Shown here: piece after piece, positions 1-5,115 of the stretch
Numbering within the stretch: the stretch's first letter is position 1
Layout of the letters: each line of letters begins with the position of its first letter
Translations under genes and position numbers: made by a program
Assembly: GCA_012512545.1 (NCBI GenBank)
Contig: JAAZDZ010000297.1
Span: forward strand, 1 to 5,115
DNA: 5,115 bases
Origin: Alcaligenaceae bacterium
GTDB lineage: Bacteria > Pseudomonadota > Gammaproteobacteria > Burkholderiales > Burkholderiaceae_B
Direction: 5' to 3'
The notes under the pieces: generated by a model
The model's database searches: none
Told to the model about the DNA's origin: nothing
The model's input: only the letters and a program-made list of their open reading frames with translations

Positions 1-881
1 CGGTACAACCCCATGCGCGCCATAATCGTGCCGCCCGCCAGCGCGCCAACAATGGTGGCCGCCAGGCCGAACACCTTGTTTACTGCCCCCACCTCGGTAC
101 CGGTGAAACCGGCGCCACGCAGCAGAAAGGTGGTGGACAACGCCCCAGCGAAGGCATCTCCCAGCTTGTACAGAACGATCAGCAGCAAAATGGTGATAGC
201 GCCCCGGCGGCGGAAGAACTCCGCCAGCGGCTCCACGACTGCCACTGCCAGAGAACGCGGCGCTGCCGTCACGACTTCGGGTTCCGGCGCCAGCACGGTC
301 GCCAATGAGCACACCGCCATGAATGCGCCCATCAGAAAATACGTGTTGCCCCAGCCGAACCATTGATCGGCCAGCACCAGCGCCAGCCCGCCCGACACAA
401 TCATCGCCAGCCTGTAACCCAGAACCTTGATCGCCGCGCCTGCTGCGCGCTCCTCGCTGCGCAGCACATCGGTGCTGTATGCATCAAAAGCGATATCCTG
501 CGTGGCCGACAGGAAGGCGACCAGCACCGCCAGCAAAGCCAGCGGCAACAAATGCGTACCCGGAGAATAGAAGCCCATGGCGGCAATACAGGCCGCCAGC
601 ATCAGTTGGGTAAGAAAGATCCAGCTGCGACGCCGCCCCAGAAAAGGAAAGGAATAGCGATCGACCAGCGGCGCCCACAGAAACTTCAGCGTATAGGCCG
701 AACCGATGAGCGTCAGAAAACCGATATTCTGCAGCGACACACCATCCAACGTCGCCCAGGCTTGCAATGTTCCGCCTGTCAGGGCCAGAGGCAAGCCGCT
801 GGCAAAGCCCAGCACCAGCAATGGCAGGACTCGCGGACTCAGATAAACACGTGAGGAAGCAGTGATGTCAGCTCCGTTCAA
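1..881 (-). CDS. ampG: AmpG-family muropeptide permease (MFS), 3' end outside window
   Basis: Inner-membrane importer that brings GlcNAc-anhydroMurNAc (muro)peptides released from the cell wall into the cytoplasm for recycling; in many species it also feeds the signal that induces AmpC beta-lactamase. I translated the minus strand by hand: the frame is open from 881 to the edge, giving 293 codons of a protein usually 400-500 residues long, so the C-terminal third is missing. Hydrophobic segments alternate with short loops. The cytoplasmic loop 2-3 has VDRYSFPFLGRRRSW (about 73-87). The family signature SATQDIAFDAYSTD lies at about 125-138, followed by EERAAGAAIKVLGYRLAM, very close to E. coli AmpG as I remember it. 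There is no ATG or GTG near the N-terminus. I chose TTG at 881 because it overlaps the metW stop as TTGA, mirroring the GTGA overlap upstream. A GGAG at 872-875 sits 5 nt before an in-frame ATC (864-866), so the true start could be there. Family call very secure; start moderately so. Confidence 0.93.
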   Translation of the reverse strand, partial: MNGADITASSRVYLSPRVLPLLVLGFASGLPLALTGGTLQAWATLDGVSLQNIGFLTLIGSAYTLKFLWAPLVDRYSFPFLGRRRSWIFLTQLMLAACIAAMGFYSPGTHLLPLALLAVLVAFLSATQDIAFDAYSTDVLRSEERAAGAAIKVLGYRLAMIVSGGLALVLADQWFGWGNTYFLMGAFMAVCSLATVLAPEPEVVTAAPRSLAVAVVEPLAEFFRRRGAITILLLIVLYKLGDAFAGALSTTFLLRGAGFTGTEVGAVNKVFGLAATIVGALAGGTIMARMGLY

Positions 882-1492
882 CGACCGGATTCAAAACGAT
901 AGACAGCCAGCGTACTGCGCCAGCCAGGCAGCAGTTTAACCTCTTTGTCTTCCTTGAACGTGGCCATGTCGGTGATACGCAGACCCAGTTTGCGGGCCAG
1001 TCGTTCGAAGTCTCGCAAGGTGCAAAGGTGAATGTTCGGCGTGTTGTACCACTCGTAGGGCATCTCGCCAGTCACCGGCATCCGCCCCCGCAGAATCGAC
1101 CATCCGTGCGGCCAGTACCCGAAGTTCGGAAACGATACGATGCCGTAATGGGCCACCCGGGCCATTTCCTGCAGAATCCGCTCGGTATTGTGCATGGATT
1201 GCAGCGTACGTGACAGCACTACGGTATCGAACTGATGATCATCGAACAGCGCCAGCCCTTCTTCAAGGTTCTGCTGGATCACGCGCACGCCGCGTCGCAC
1301 GCAGGCGATTACCTGCTGATCACTGAGTTCCACCCCTACGCCCACGCACTGCTTGTTGTTCTGCAAATGCGCCAGCAGCGTGCCGTCGCCGCAACCCAGA
1401 TCGAGCACGCGGTTGCCCGGCTCAACCCATCCTGCAATACGCTTGAGGTCGGGACGCACATGAGCAGGCGCTGTGACGCTGATCTGATTCAC
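878..1492 (-). CDS. metW: MetW, methyltransferase-fold methionine biosynthesis protein
   Basis: 204-residue cytoplasmic protein of the MetW family, which has a class I SAM-dependent methyltransferase fold and is nearly always encoded directly after metX in proteobacteria. It is needed with MetX for methionine synthesis in several species; its own reaction is not settled, and a role as activating partner of MetX is the favoured idea. Motif I is VLDLGCGDG (29-37), with the acidic residue ending strand 2 at E55 (GVGVELSD). Strand 4 is [13 protein letters not shown] (88-100). The MetW-specific stretches are [12 protein letters not shown] (120-131) and [13 protein letters not shown] (151-163). The start codon is GTG; a GGGAG lies 7 nt upstream, inside the end of metX. 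The gene overlaps metX by 4 nt (GTGA, 1489-1492) and ampG by 4 nt (TTGA, 878-881), so translation is probably coupled along the operon. Length is normal for the family and no key motif is missing. Confidence 0.95.
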   Translation of the reverse strand: MNQISVTAPAHVRPDLKRIAGWVEPGNRVLDLGCGDGTLLAHLQNNKQCVGVGVELSDQQVIACVRRGVRVIQQNLEEGLALFDDHQFDTVVLSRTLQSMHNTERILQEMARVAHYGIVSFPNFGYWPHGWSILRGRMPVTGEMPYEWYNTPNIHLCTLRDFERLARKLGLRITDMATFKEDKEVKLLPGWRSTLAVYRFESGR

Positions 1493-2736
1493 GCCAGGAC
1501 TCCCGTAGTGAGGCGGCGCTCCGGCAAGCCCAGACTGGCCGCCATGCGATCGAAATACCCCTGCACCACAGCGTGATAACGCGCATCTTCAAGCAGAAAG
1601 GCGTCATGACCATGGGGCGCATCAATTTCGGCGTAGGTGACGGCGGAGTGATTGTTAAGCAGAGATTTCACAATTTCGCGGGAACGTTCGGGCGGAAAAC
1701 GCCAGTCTGTCGTGAAGGAAACCAGCAGGAAATCCGCCTTGGCGGGCTCCAGCGCCTTCGCCAGATCGCCGTTGTAATTGCGCGCCGGGTCGAAATAATC
1801 AAGCGCGCGGGTAATCAGCAGATAGGTGTTCGCATCGAAATACCGGGAGAATTTCTCGCCCTGGTAACGCAGGTACGACTCAACCTCGAACTCCACGCCA
1901 TAACCATAATGGAAGGCACCGTTATGCCCGGGCTCACGCTGCTGGCGCCCAAAGCGCTGGGCCATGGTTTCGTCGGACAGATAAGTGATGTGGCCAATCA
2001 TGCGCGCCACCGACAGGCCATGCACCGGCACCACCCCATGTTCGTAGTAATCGCCTCCATGAAAGCCCGGGTCACTGATGATGGAGCGTCGCGCCACCTC
2101 GTTGAAGCCGATGTTCTGGGCTGACAGGCGCGGCGTGCTGGCGATCACGACGCAATGCCGCAGGCGCTCGGGGCAGGTAATCGACCAGCTCAGCGCCTGC
2201 ATGCCGCCCAGCGATCCGCCCATGACAGCGGCGAAGCATTCAATGCCGAAATAGTCGGCCAGCCTGGCCTGCGCCCGCACCCAGTCCTCGACAGTGAGCA
2301 CGGGAAACGCTGCGCCCCACGGCTTGCCTGTTGCCGGATTGATGCTGGCCGGGCCTGTGGAGCCAAAGCACGAGCCAATATTATTGACGCCAATGACGAA
2401 ATAACGGTCGGTATCCACGGCCTTTCCGGGGCCGACCATGTTGTCCCACCAGCCGACATCGCGGGGGTTGTCTTCCGACATTCCCGCAACATGATGCGAG
2501 GCATTCAGGGCATGGCAGATCAGTACCGCATTGCTGCGTTCGGGATTCAACTGACCATAGGTTTCGACCGCAAGCTCGTACTGCGGCAGCACCTGCCCGC
2601 TGGTGAGCTCCAGCGGCTCGTCGAAACCGATGAGCTGAGGCCGGACAAAGCCAACCGAACCCGTCGGGACAATGGTTTCAGAAGATGGAATTGTGGTGTC
2701 AGCCGTACGGGCTGTCGAGATAGGCGTTGTGTCCAT
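1489..2736 (-). CDS. metX: MetX, homoserine O-acyltransferase (acetyl or succinyl donor)
   Basis: Alpha/beta-hydrolase-fold enzyme that acylates the hydroxyl of L-homoserine, the committed step from homoserine towards methionine. 415 residues, full length. Visible features: [14 protein letters not shown] (69-82); [14 protein letters not shown] (96-109); [12 protein letters not shown] (118-129); the nucleophile elbow GGSLGGMQ with Ser175; [14 protein letters not shown] (241-254) with Arg245, a likely substrate contact; and the remaining triad residues Asp344 (TTDWRFPP) and His377 (APHGHDAF). The elbow has Leu176 where many MetX have Met. Whether the acyl donor is acetyl-CoA or succinyl-CoA cannot be read safely from the family name: many betaproteobacterial MetX are annotated as succinyltransferases, and the TDWRFPP segment after the catalytic Asp is in the region tied to donor choice. 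The ATG start has AGAGG 6 nt upstream. The leader carries a SAM-II-like riboswitch that includes this ribosome binding site, so high SAM should shut translation off. Confidence 0.97.
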   Translation of the reverse strand: MDTTPISTARTADTTIPSSETIVPTGSVGFVRPQLIGFDEPLELTSGQVLPQYELAVETYGQLNPERSNAVLICHALNASHHVAGMSEDNPRDVGWWDNMVGPGKAVDTDRYFVIGVNNIGSCFGSTGPASINPATGKPWGAAFPVLTVEDWVRAQARLADYFGIECFAAVMGGSLGGMQALSWSITCPERLRHCVVIASTPRLSAQNIGFNEVARRSIISDPGFHGGDYYEHGVVPVHGLSVARMIGHITYLSDETMAQRFGRQQREPGHNGAFHYGYGVEFEVESYLRYQGEKFSRYFDANTYLLITRALDYFDPARNYNGDLAKALEPAKADFLLVSFTTDWRFPPERSREIVKSLLNNHSAVTYAEIDAPHGHDAFLLEDARYHAVVQGYFDRMAASLGLPERRLTTGVLA

Positions 2737-2742
2737 TCAGGA

Positions 2743-2796
2743 CCTCTTTAGCGGTATTTATGAGGCGCCCGCAAGCGGATCGAGCAAATCGGCGCC
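2743..2796 (-). promoter_or_regulatory. SAM-II (SAM-alpha) type riboswitch in the metX leader
   Basis: Read 5' to 3' on the minus strand, the leader has the SAM-II layout. P1 is formed by GGCGCC (2796-2791) and GGCGCC (2769-2764). The P1 loop opens with GAUUU (AUUU at 2789-2786) and ends in CUUGCG (2775-2770). After P1 come AUAAAU (2761-2756) and GCUAAAGAGG (2752-2743). Pseudoknot pairing is possible: loop GCG (2772-2770) with CGC (2753-2751), and loop CUC (2784-2782) with GAG (2746-2744) of the Shine-Dalgarno. From memory, the crystallised SAM-II RNA (Sargasso Sea metX) has the same order: 5-bp P1, UGAUUU, UUGC, GAUAAAU, GCUAAAAAGGG, in about 52 nt against 54 here. Binding of SAM would lock the pseudoknot and hide the AGAGG, repressing translation. 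The class was first described in alphaproteobacteria, so a betaproteobacterial copy is worth noting. Not confirmed by a covariance search. Confidence 0.85.
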
Positions 2797-2818
2797 AGGA
2801 ACAAAGATCAGCTGCCGC

Positions 2819-2827
2819 ATTGTAGCA
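2819..2827 (-). promoter_or_regulatory. Extended -10 promoter for the metX operon
   Basis: On the minus strand TGCTACAAT reads as an extended -10 element (TG, one base, then TACAAT, 5 of 6 to TATAAT). Transcription would begin near 2812, about 16 nt before the first strand of the riboswitch P1 stem and about 75 nt before the metX ATG. I see no good -35 hexamer 16-18 nt upstream (the bases are GC-rich), which fits an extended -10 promoter. The position relative to the riboswitch strengthens the call. Confidence 0.55.
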
Positions 2828-2834
2828 CCAGCCA

Positions 2835-2881
2835 ATATGAATCCGGGATAACCCCGGGCCGCCGGACCGGCCCATATGAAT
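2835..2881. repeat. ATATGAAT direct repeats flanking GC-rich inverted repeats
   Basis: Two identical ATATGAAT octamers (2835-2842 and 2874-2881) are 39 bp apart. Between them lie two overlapping perfect inverted repeats: CCGGG/CCCGG (2843-2847 with 2853-2857, spacer ATAAC) and GGGCCG/CGGCCC (2856-2861 with 2868-2873, 6-nt spacer). The block sits just upstream of the metX -10 and upstream of the divergent regulator gene, so it may be a protein-binding region, but no known operator is recognised. Confidence 0.4.
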
Positions 2882-2930
2882 ACAATTGGAATTGTTTGTA
2901 GCACTTGAATACGATCGTCAACGAATACAA
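2878..2930 (+). promoter_or_regulatory. Repeated GAATAC motif and palindrome upstream of the small LuxR-type gene
   Basis: GAATACAA occurs at 2878-2885 and 2923-2930, with a GAATACGA variant at 2907-2914. A perfect palindrome ACAATT-GG-AATTGT covers 2882-2895. These are plausible operator half-sites for the divergent promoter region. A weak plus-strand promoter could be TTGGAA (2886-2891) and TACGAT (2910-2915) with an 18-nt spacer, which would place the palindrome over the -35. The repeats are seen directly; the regulatory role is inference. Confidence 0.35.
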
Positions 2931-2947
2931 CAGGAGGCACCCCGCAT

Positions 2948-3226
2948 ATGAAACCCCTCACCGAGCGTGAACTGACATGCCTGCAATGGGTATCAATCGG
3001 AAAAACCAGTTGGGAAACCGGTCGCATTCTCGGCTTGGCCGAGCGCACAATCAATTTCCACATCCAGAATGCCTGTCGCAAGCTGGGCGTTCACAGCCGC
3101 CAGGCTGCCATCACCACGGCCATGCGTACTGGCCTGCTGAGTTTCGACGAAGATGCCCCGGACACGGCCTCGCCGCTGCTGCCCCGCGTCACGATGCAGC
3201 CCGAGGTGCGTCATAACGCCAACTGA
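2948..3226 (+). CDS. Stand-alone LuxR/GerE-type helix-turn-helix regulator, 92 aa
   Basis: Small DNA-binding protein made almost only of a LuxR C-terminal (GerE) domain. The start is LTERELTCLQWVSIGKTSWE (4-23), then the recognition helix region AERTINFHIQNACRKLGV (31-48) and SRQAAITTAMRTGLL (50-64), followed by an acidic, Pro-rich tail of about 28 residues that looks disordered. The GKTSWE stretch resembles the HTH of quorum-sensing regulators such as RhlR and LasR, but those are about 240 residues with an N-terminal acyl-homoserine lactone domain that is absent here. It is not a fresh truncation: an in-frame stop lies at 2906-2908, and a strong AGGAGG (2932-2937) precedes the ATG by 10 nt. 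No receiver or other sensor domain is present, so its control must come from its level or from partners. It is divergent from metX and co-directional with gshA. Targets unknown; autoregulation or control of either neighbour is possible. Confidence 0.88.
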   Translation: MKPLTERELTCLQWVSIGKTSWETGRILGLAERTINFHIQNACRKLGVHSRQAAITTAMRTGLLSFDEDAPDTASPLLPRVTMQPEVRHNAN

Positions 3227-3347
3227 CATGCATACAATCAGAAAGGCTGATGCTTGAGCATATACCTGCCGCTTGTGTGCCCTTGGCCCCCCGCGCGACA
3301 CCCTCAGGTAAAATCCCCGCTATTTGCAACGCAATCTGAAGTCGCGC
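3227..3347 (+). other. Intergenic region between the LuxR-type gene and gshA with nested hairpins
   Basis: No gene seen. Two small perfect inverted repeats overlap: ATCAG/CTGAT (3237-3241 with 3247-3251, loop AAAGG) and ATGCT/AGCAT (3250-3254 with 3257-3261, loop TG). They share bases 3250-3251, so the full stems compete with each other. There is no T-run after them, so they are not a standard intrinsic terminator. The rest is C-rich and leads into the putative gshA promoter. Confidence 0.4.
3309..3314 (+). promoter_or_regulatory. Possible gshA -10 box
   Basis: TAAAAT (5 of 6 to TATAAT) sits 33 nt before the chosen gshA ATG. The nearest -35-like hexamer is TTGGCC (3283-3288), with an over-long 20-nt spacer. 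Transcription from here would start near 3321 and give a leader of about 27 nt, which argues against the TTG at 3324 being the start codon. Confidence 0.4.
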
Positions 3348-4910
3348 ATGAGCTCACCCACCCCCCGCCTCGACCGCATCCGTCAGGATGTCCATCTCCT
3401 CACTGCGATCAAGCGCGGCATAGAAAAAGAAGGCTTACGCGTCGATGCCCAAGGCAAGCTGGCACTGACAGCGCACCCGCAGGCGCTGGGTTCCACCCTG
3501 ACTCATCCGCGCATCACAACCGATTACTCCGAAGCCTTGCTGGAGCTCATCACCGGCGTTCATTCCAGCGTCGAAAGCCTGCTGCAGGAACTCGAGGAAA
3601 CACACCGCTTCGTCGCCAGGCGGCTTGATCACGAACTGGTCTGGAATCAATCCATGCCAGCGGAACTGCCCGCCGAAGAAGACATTCCCATCGGCTGGTA
3701 TGGCAGTTCCAATACCGGCATGCTCAAGCACGTCTATCGGCGCGGCCTGGCGCATCGCTATGGCAAAGCCATGCAATGCATAGCGGGCGTGCACTACAAC
3801 CTGTCAATGCCCGACCGCCTCTGGGATGTTCTCGGCATCGAAGGCATTTCTCTTGAGCAGCAGCGCAACAAGGGTTATCTCGCGCTTATCCGCAATTTCA
3901 CCCGCTACTCCTGGCTGCTCATGTACCTTTTCGGCGCCTCGCCCGCCCTGTCCCGGGCATTTCTGGGCGACGCCCCGCATTCTCTGCAGGAATTCGACGC
4001 CGACACCCTGTACCTGCCCTGGGCAACCAGCCTGCGCATGAGCGATCTGGGCTACCAGAACAAGGCGCAATCCGATCTCCAGCTCTGCTACAACGATCTC
4101 GAAACCTTTCTGCAACGCATGCACACGGCGGTCACCACCTCCTGGCCCGCCTACGAGCGCCTGGGCACCAAACAGAATGGCGAATGGATACAGCTCAACA
4201 CCAATGTGCTGCAGATCGAGAACGAATACTATTCCAACATCCGCCCCAAGCGGACCACGCAGCGGGGCGAGCGCCCCGCCACCGCGCTGGCCGAACGCGG
4301 CGTTGAATACATCGAAGTGCGCTGCCTGGATATCGACCCCTGGTCGCCCATCGGCATCCGTGCCGAGACCTGTCGTTTCCTGGATGCTTTCCTGCTGTTC
4401 TGCGTCAGCGATGAAAGCCCGTTTTTCCCGGGCAATGGCCACTGCACGCTCAGTCAGGACAATTTCAACACCGTCGTGCGCGAAGGACGCAAACCCGGTT
4501 TGACTCTGCAGCGCGACGGCACCGCAATCGCCCTGCGCGACTGGGGCGAAGAACTCATCGAACGCATCCGCCCGTACGCCGGGCTGCTGGACGAAGCCTG
4601 CGGCCACAAACGCCACGCCACCGCGCTGGAGCTGCAGCTGCAGAAAATCCGCAACAGCGAACAAACACCGTCCGCCAAAGTGCTGCAGGCCATGCGCGAC
4701 AAAAAGCTCAGTTTTCACGACTGCATGCTGCAAGTCAGCGAAGGCCACCACGAAACCCTTGCCAACGGCCCTCTGGAACCAGAGCTTCTGCAAAGCTACA
4801 GCGACGAAGCCGCCGCGTCCCTTGAAGAACAGCGTGCCATCGAAGCTTCCGACACCGAAAGCTTCGACGACTACGTCGCGCATTTCCACGCCGCCCTGCG
4901 CGCACCCTGA
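3348..4910 (+). CDS. gshA: Glutamate-cysteine ligase, type 1
   Basis: Cytoplasmic enzyme that joins L-glutamate and L-cysteine through the gamma-carboxylate using ATP, the first and usually limiting step of glutathione synthesis. At 520 residues it is close to E. coli GshA (518). Conserved blocks in order: GIEKEGLR (24-31), with the paired Glu residues expected to bind metal; RITTDYSEALLELIT (55-69); CIAGVHYNLS (144-153); MSDLGYQNKAQ (231-241); EYYSNIRPKR (293-302); VEYIEVRCLDIDPWSPIG (319-336). These match the E. coli-type family rather than the plant/alphaproteobacterial type. I chose ATG at 3348 (GAAG 6 nt upstream). The same frame is open to a TTG at 3324, which would add 8 residues but lies right at the predicted transcription start. 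The gene appears to be transcribed alone; hairpins follow the stop. In this family glutathione commonly feeds back on the enzyme; no regulatory site for gshA is recognisable here. Confidence 0.97.
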   Translation: MSSPTPRLDRIRQDVHLLTAIKRGIEKEGLRVDAQGKLALTAHPQALGSTLTHPRITTDYSEALLELITGVHSSVESLLQELEETHRFVARRLDHELVWNQSMPAELPAEEDIPIGWYGSSNTGMLKHVYRRGLAHRYGKAMQCIAGVHYNLSMPDRLWDVLGIEGISLEQQRNKGYLALIRNFTRYSWLLMYLFGASPALSRAFLGDAPHSLQEFDADTLYLPWATSLRMSDLGYQNKAQSDLQLCYNDLETFLQRMHTAVTTSWPAYERLGTKQNGEWIQLNTNVLQIENEYYSNIRPKRTTQRGERPATALAERGVEYIEVRCLDIDPWSPIGIRAETCRFLDAFLLFCVSDESPFFPGNGHCTLSQDNFNTVVREGRKPGLTLQRDGTAIALRDWGEELIERIRPYAGLLDEACGHKRHATALELQLQKIRNSEQTPSAKVLQAMRDKKLSFHDCMLQVSEGHHETLANGPLEPELLQSYSDEAAASLEEQRAIEASDTESFDDYVAHFHAALRAP

Positions 4911-4930
4911 CAACGCGACAAGCCGCGCGT

Positions 4931-4976
4931 AGGGTTCAGGAACCTTGAGAATCACCGGCTCAGGGTCTTGACCCTG
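4931..4976 (+). terminator. Two hairpins after gshA, possible transcription end
   Basis: The first hairpin is GGTT/AACC (4933-4936 with 4941-4944), extendable outward by G-U and A-T pairs to 4931 and 4946, with a CAGG loop. The second is CAGGGT/ACCCTG (4961-4966 with 4971-4976) with a CTTG tetraloop. They lie 20 and 50 nt after the gshA stop. Neither is followed by a T-run, so if they end transcription it is not by the classic intrinsic route; they may instead block 3' exonucleases. Confidence 0.35.
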
Positions 4977-5115
4977 TGCGGTTGTAAGGGGGTAATCAAC
5001 CGTGTCTGGCGAATGGACATCCCCCGTTCATGGGGTAGAGCCGACGAATGCCGATCCCCGTTTATGGGGTAGAGCCTGCGGTTGGGAGGGTGTGATGCGC
5101 CGTGCTGGCGATGGA
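4977..5115. repeat. Start of a ~100-bp tandem repeat, second copy cut by window end
   Basis: The stretch starting TGCGGTTG at 4977 recurs at 5077 (TGCGGTTG, two different bases, AGGG). The match continues through CCGTG, CTGGCG and ATGGA to the last base of the window: 4977-5017 aligns with 5077-5115 with about 31 identical positions and two single-base gaps. This implies a unit of about 100 bp, of which the second copy has only its first 39 bases here. No protein-coding frame is convincing in it. Confidence 0.55.
5011..5076. repeat. Two 31-32 bp direct subrepeats with CCCC/GGGG stem
   Basis: Copies lie at 5011-5042 and 5046-5076, three bases apart. Each starts GAATG, has a 4-bp stem CCCC/GGGG around a GTTCAT or GTTTAT loop, and ends GGGGTAGAGCC. 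The repeat interval is 34 bp between equivalent stem positions. They look like a small palindromic intergenic repeat family rather than a CRISPR, because no room is left for spacers. Confidence 0.6.

Noticed and set aside
13..854. Plus-strand open frames opposite ampG
   Set aside because: The minus strand translates without interruption into an AmpG-like protein, so the plus-strand frames are by-products.
2155..2751. Plus-strand open frame opposite metX
   Set aside because: Antisense shadow of metX with no motif; it also runs across the riboswitch and ribosome binding site region.
2881..2886. TACAAT as a plus-strand -10 box for the LuxR-type gene
   Set aside because: The hexamer is good, but the bases 16-18 nt upstream are GC-rich with no -35 and there is no TG extension; a weak alternative at 2886-2915 is noted instead.
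3324..3347. TTG start giving gshA an 8-residue extension
   Set aside because: No ribosome binding site, lies at the predicted transcription start, and ATG at 3348 gives the usual family length.
3804..4955. Long open reading frame on the minus strand opposite gshA
   Set aside because: It is antisense to a clearly conserved gene, its translation is low-complexity (rich in Val, Ala, Gly, Gln) with no recognisable domain, and it arises from codon bias of gshA.
4961..4976. Classic rho-independent terminator after gshA
   Set aside because: The CAGGGTCTTGACCCTG hairpin is real but no T-rich tract follows it, so it is listed only as a possible end structure.
4977..5115. CRISPR array (stem CCCC/GGGG and GGGGTA ending recall type I-E repeats)
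   Set aside because: Equivalent positions are 34 and 43 bp apart rather than about 60, copies are imperfect, the spaces between copies are only a few bases, and no cas gene is in the window.

Overview
The window looks like a piece of a betaproteobacterial chromosome, most likely Burkholderiales and probably Alcaligenaceae (Bordetella, Achromobacter or Pusillimonas-like). The grounds are moderately high GC, a metX-metW-ampG gene run, and an E. coli-like (type 1) glutamate-cysteine ligase nearby. The placement rests on remembered gene order and protein similarity, not on a search.

Left half, minus strand (1-2736): a tightly packed operon transcribed right to left. metX (homoserine O-acyltransferase) is followed by metW (a methyltransferase-fold partner protein) and then the first ~293 codons of ampG (muropeptide importer), which runs off the left edge. 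Both junctions are 4-base stop/start overlaps (GTGA and TTGA), which suggests translational coupling. The 5' leader of metX holds a 54-nt structure that matches the SAM-II (SAM-alpha) riboswitch architecture and includes the metX ribosome binding site. An extended -10 promoter lies just upstream of it. Methionine synthesis is therefore probably controlled by S-adenosylmethionine at the level of translation.

Centre (2737-3347): a divergent intergenic region rich in short repeats and inverted repeats, then a small plus-strand gene for a 92-residue free-standing LuxR/GerE helix-turn-helix protein with no sensor domain. A 121-bp gap with nested small hairpins and a likely -10 box follows, leading into gshA.

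Right (3348-4910): gshA, complete, encoding glutamate-cysteine ligase, the first step of glutathione synthesis. After its stop come two small hairpins and then a repeat region (4977 to the window end). This consists of 31-32 bp subrepeats with a CCCC/GGGG stem inside what appears to be a ~100-bp tandem unit cut off by the window edge.

Functional theme: methionine/SAM synthesis and glutathione synthesis both draw on sulfur amino acid pools, and the orphan regulator sits between them. That link is suggestive only. The best candidate for a notable element is the SAM-II-like riboswitch. The solo HTH regulator and the repeat region after gshA are the less explained parts.
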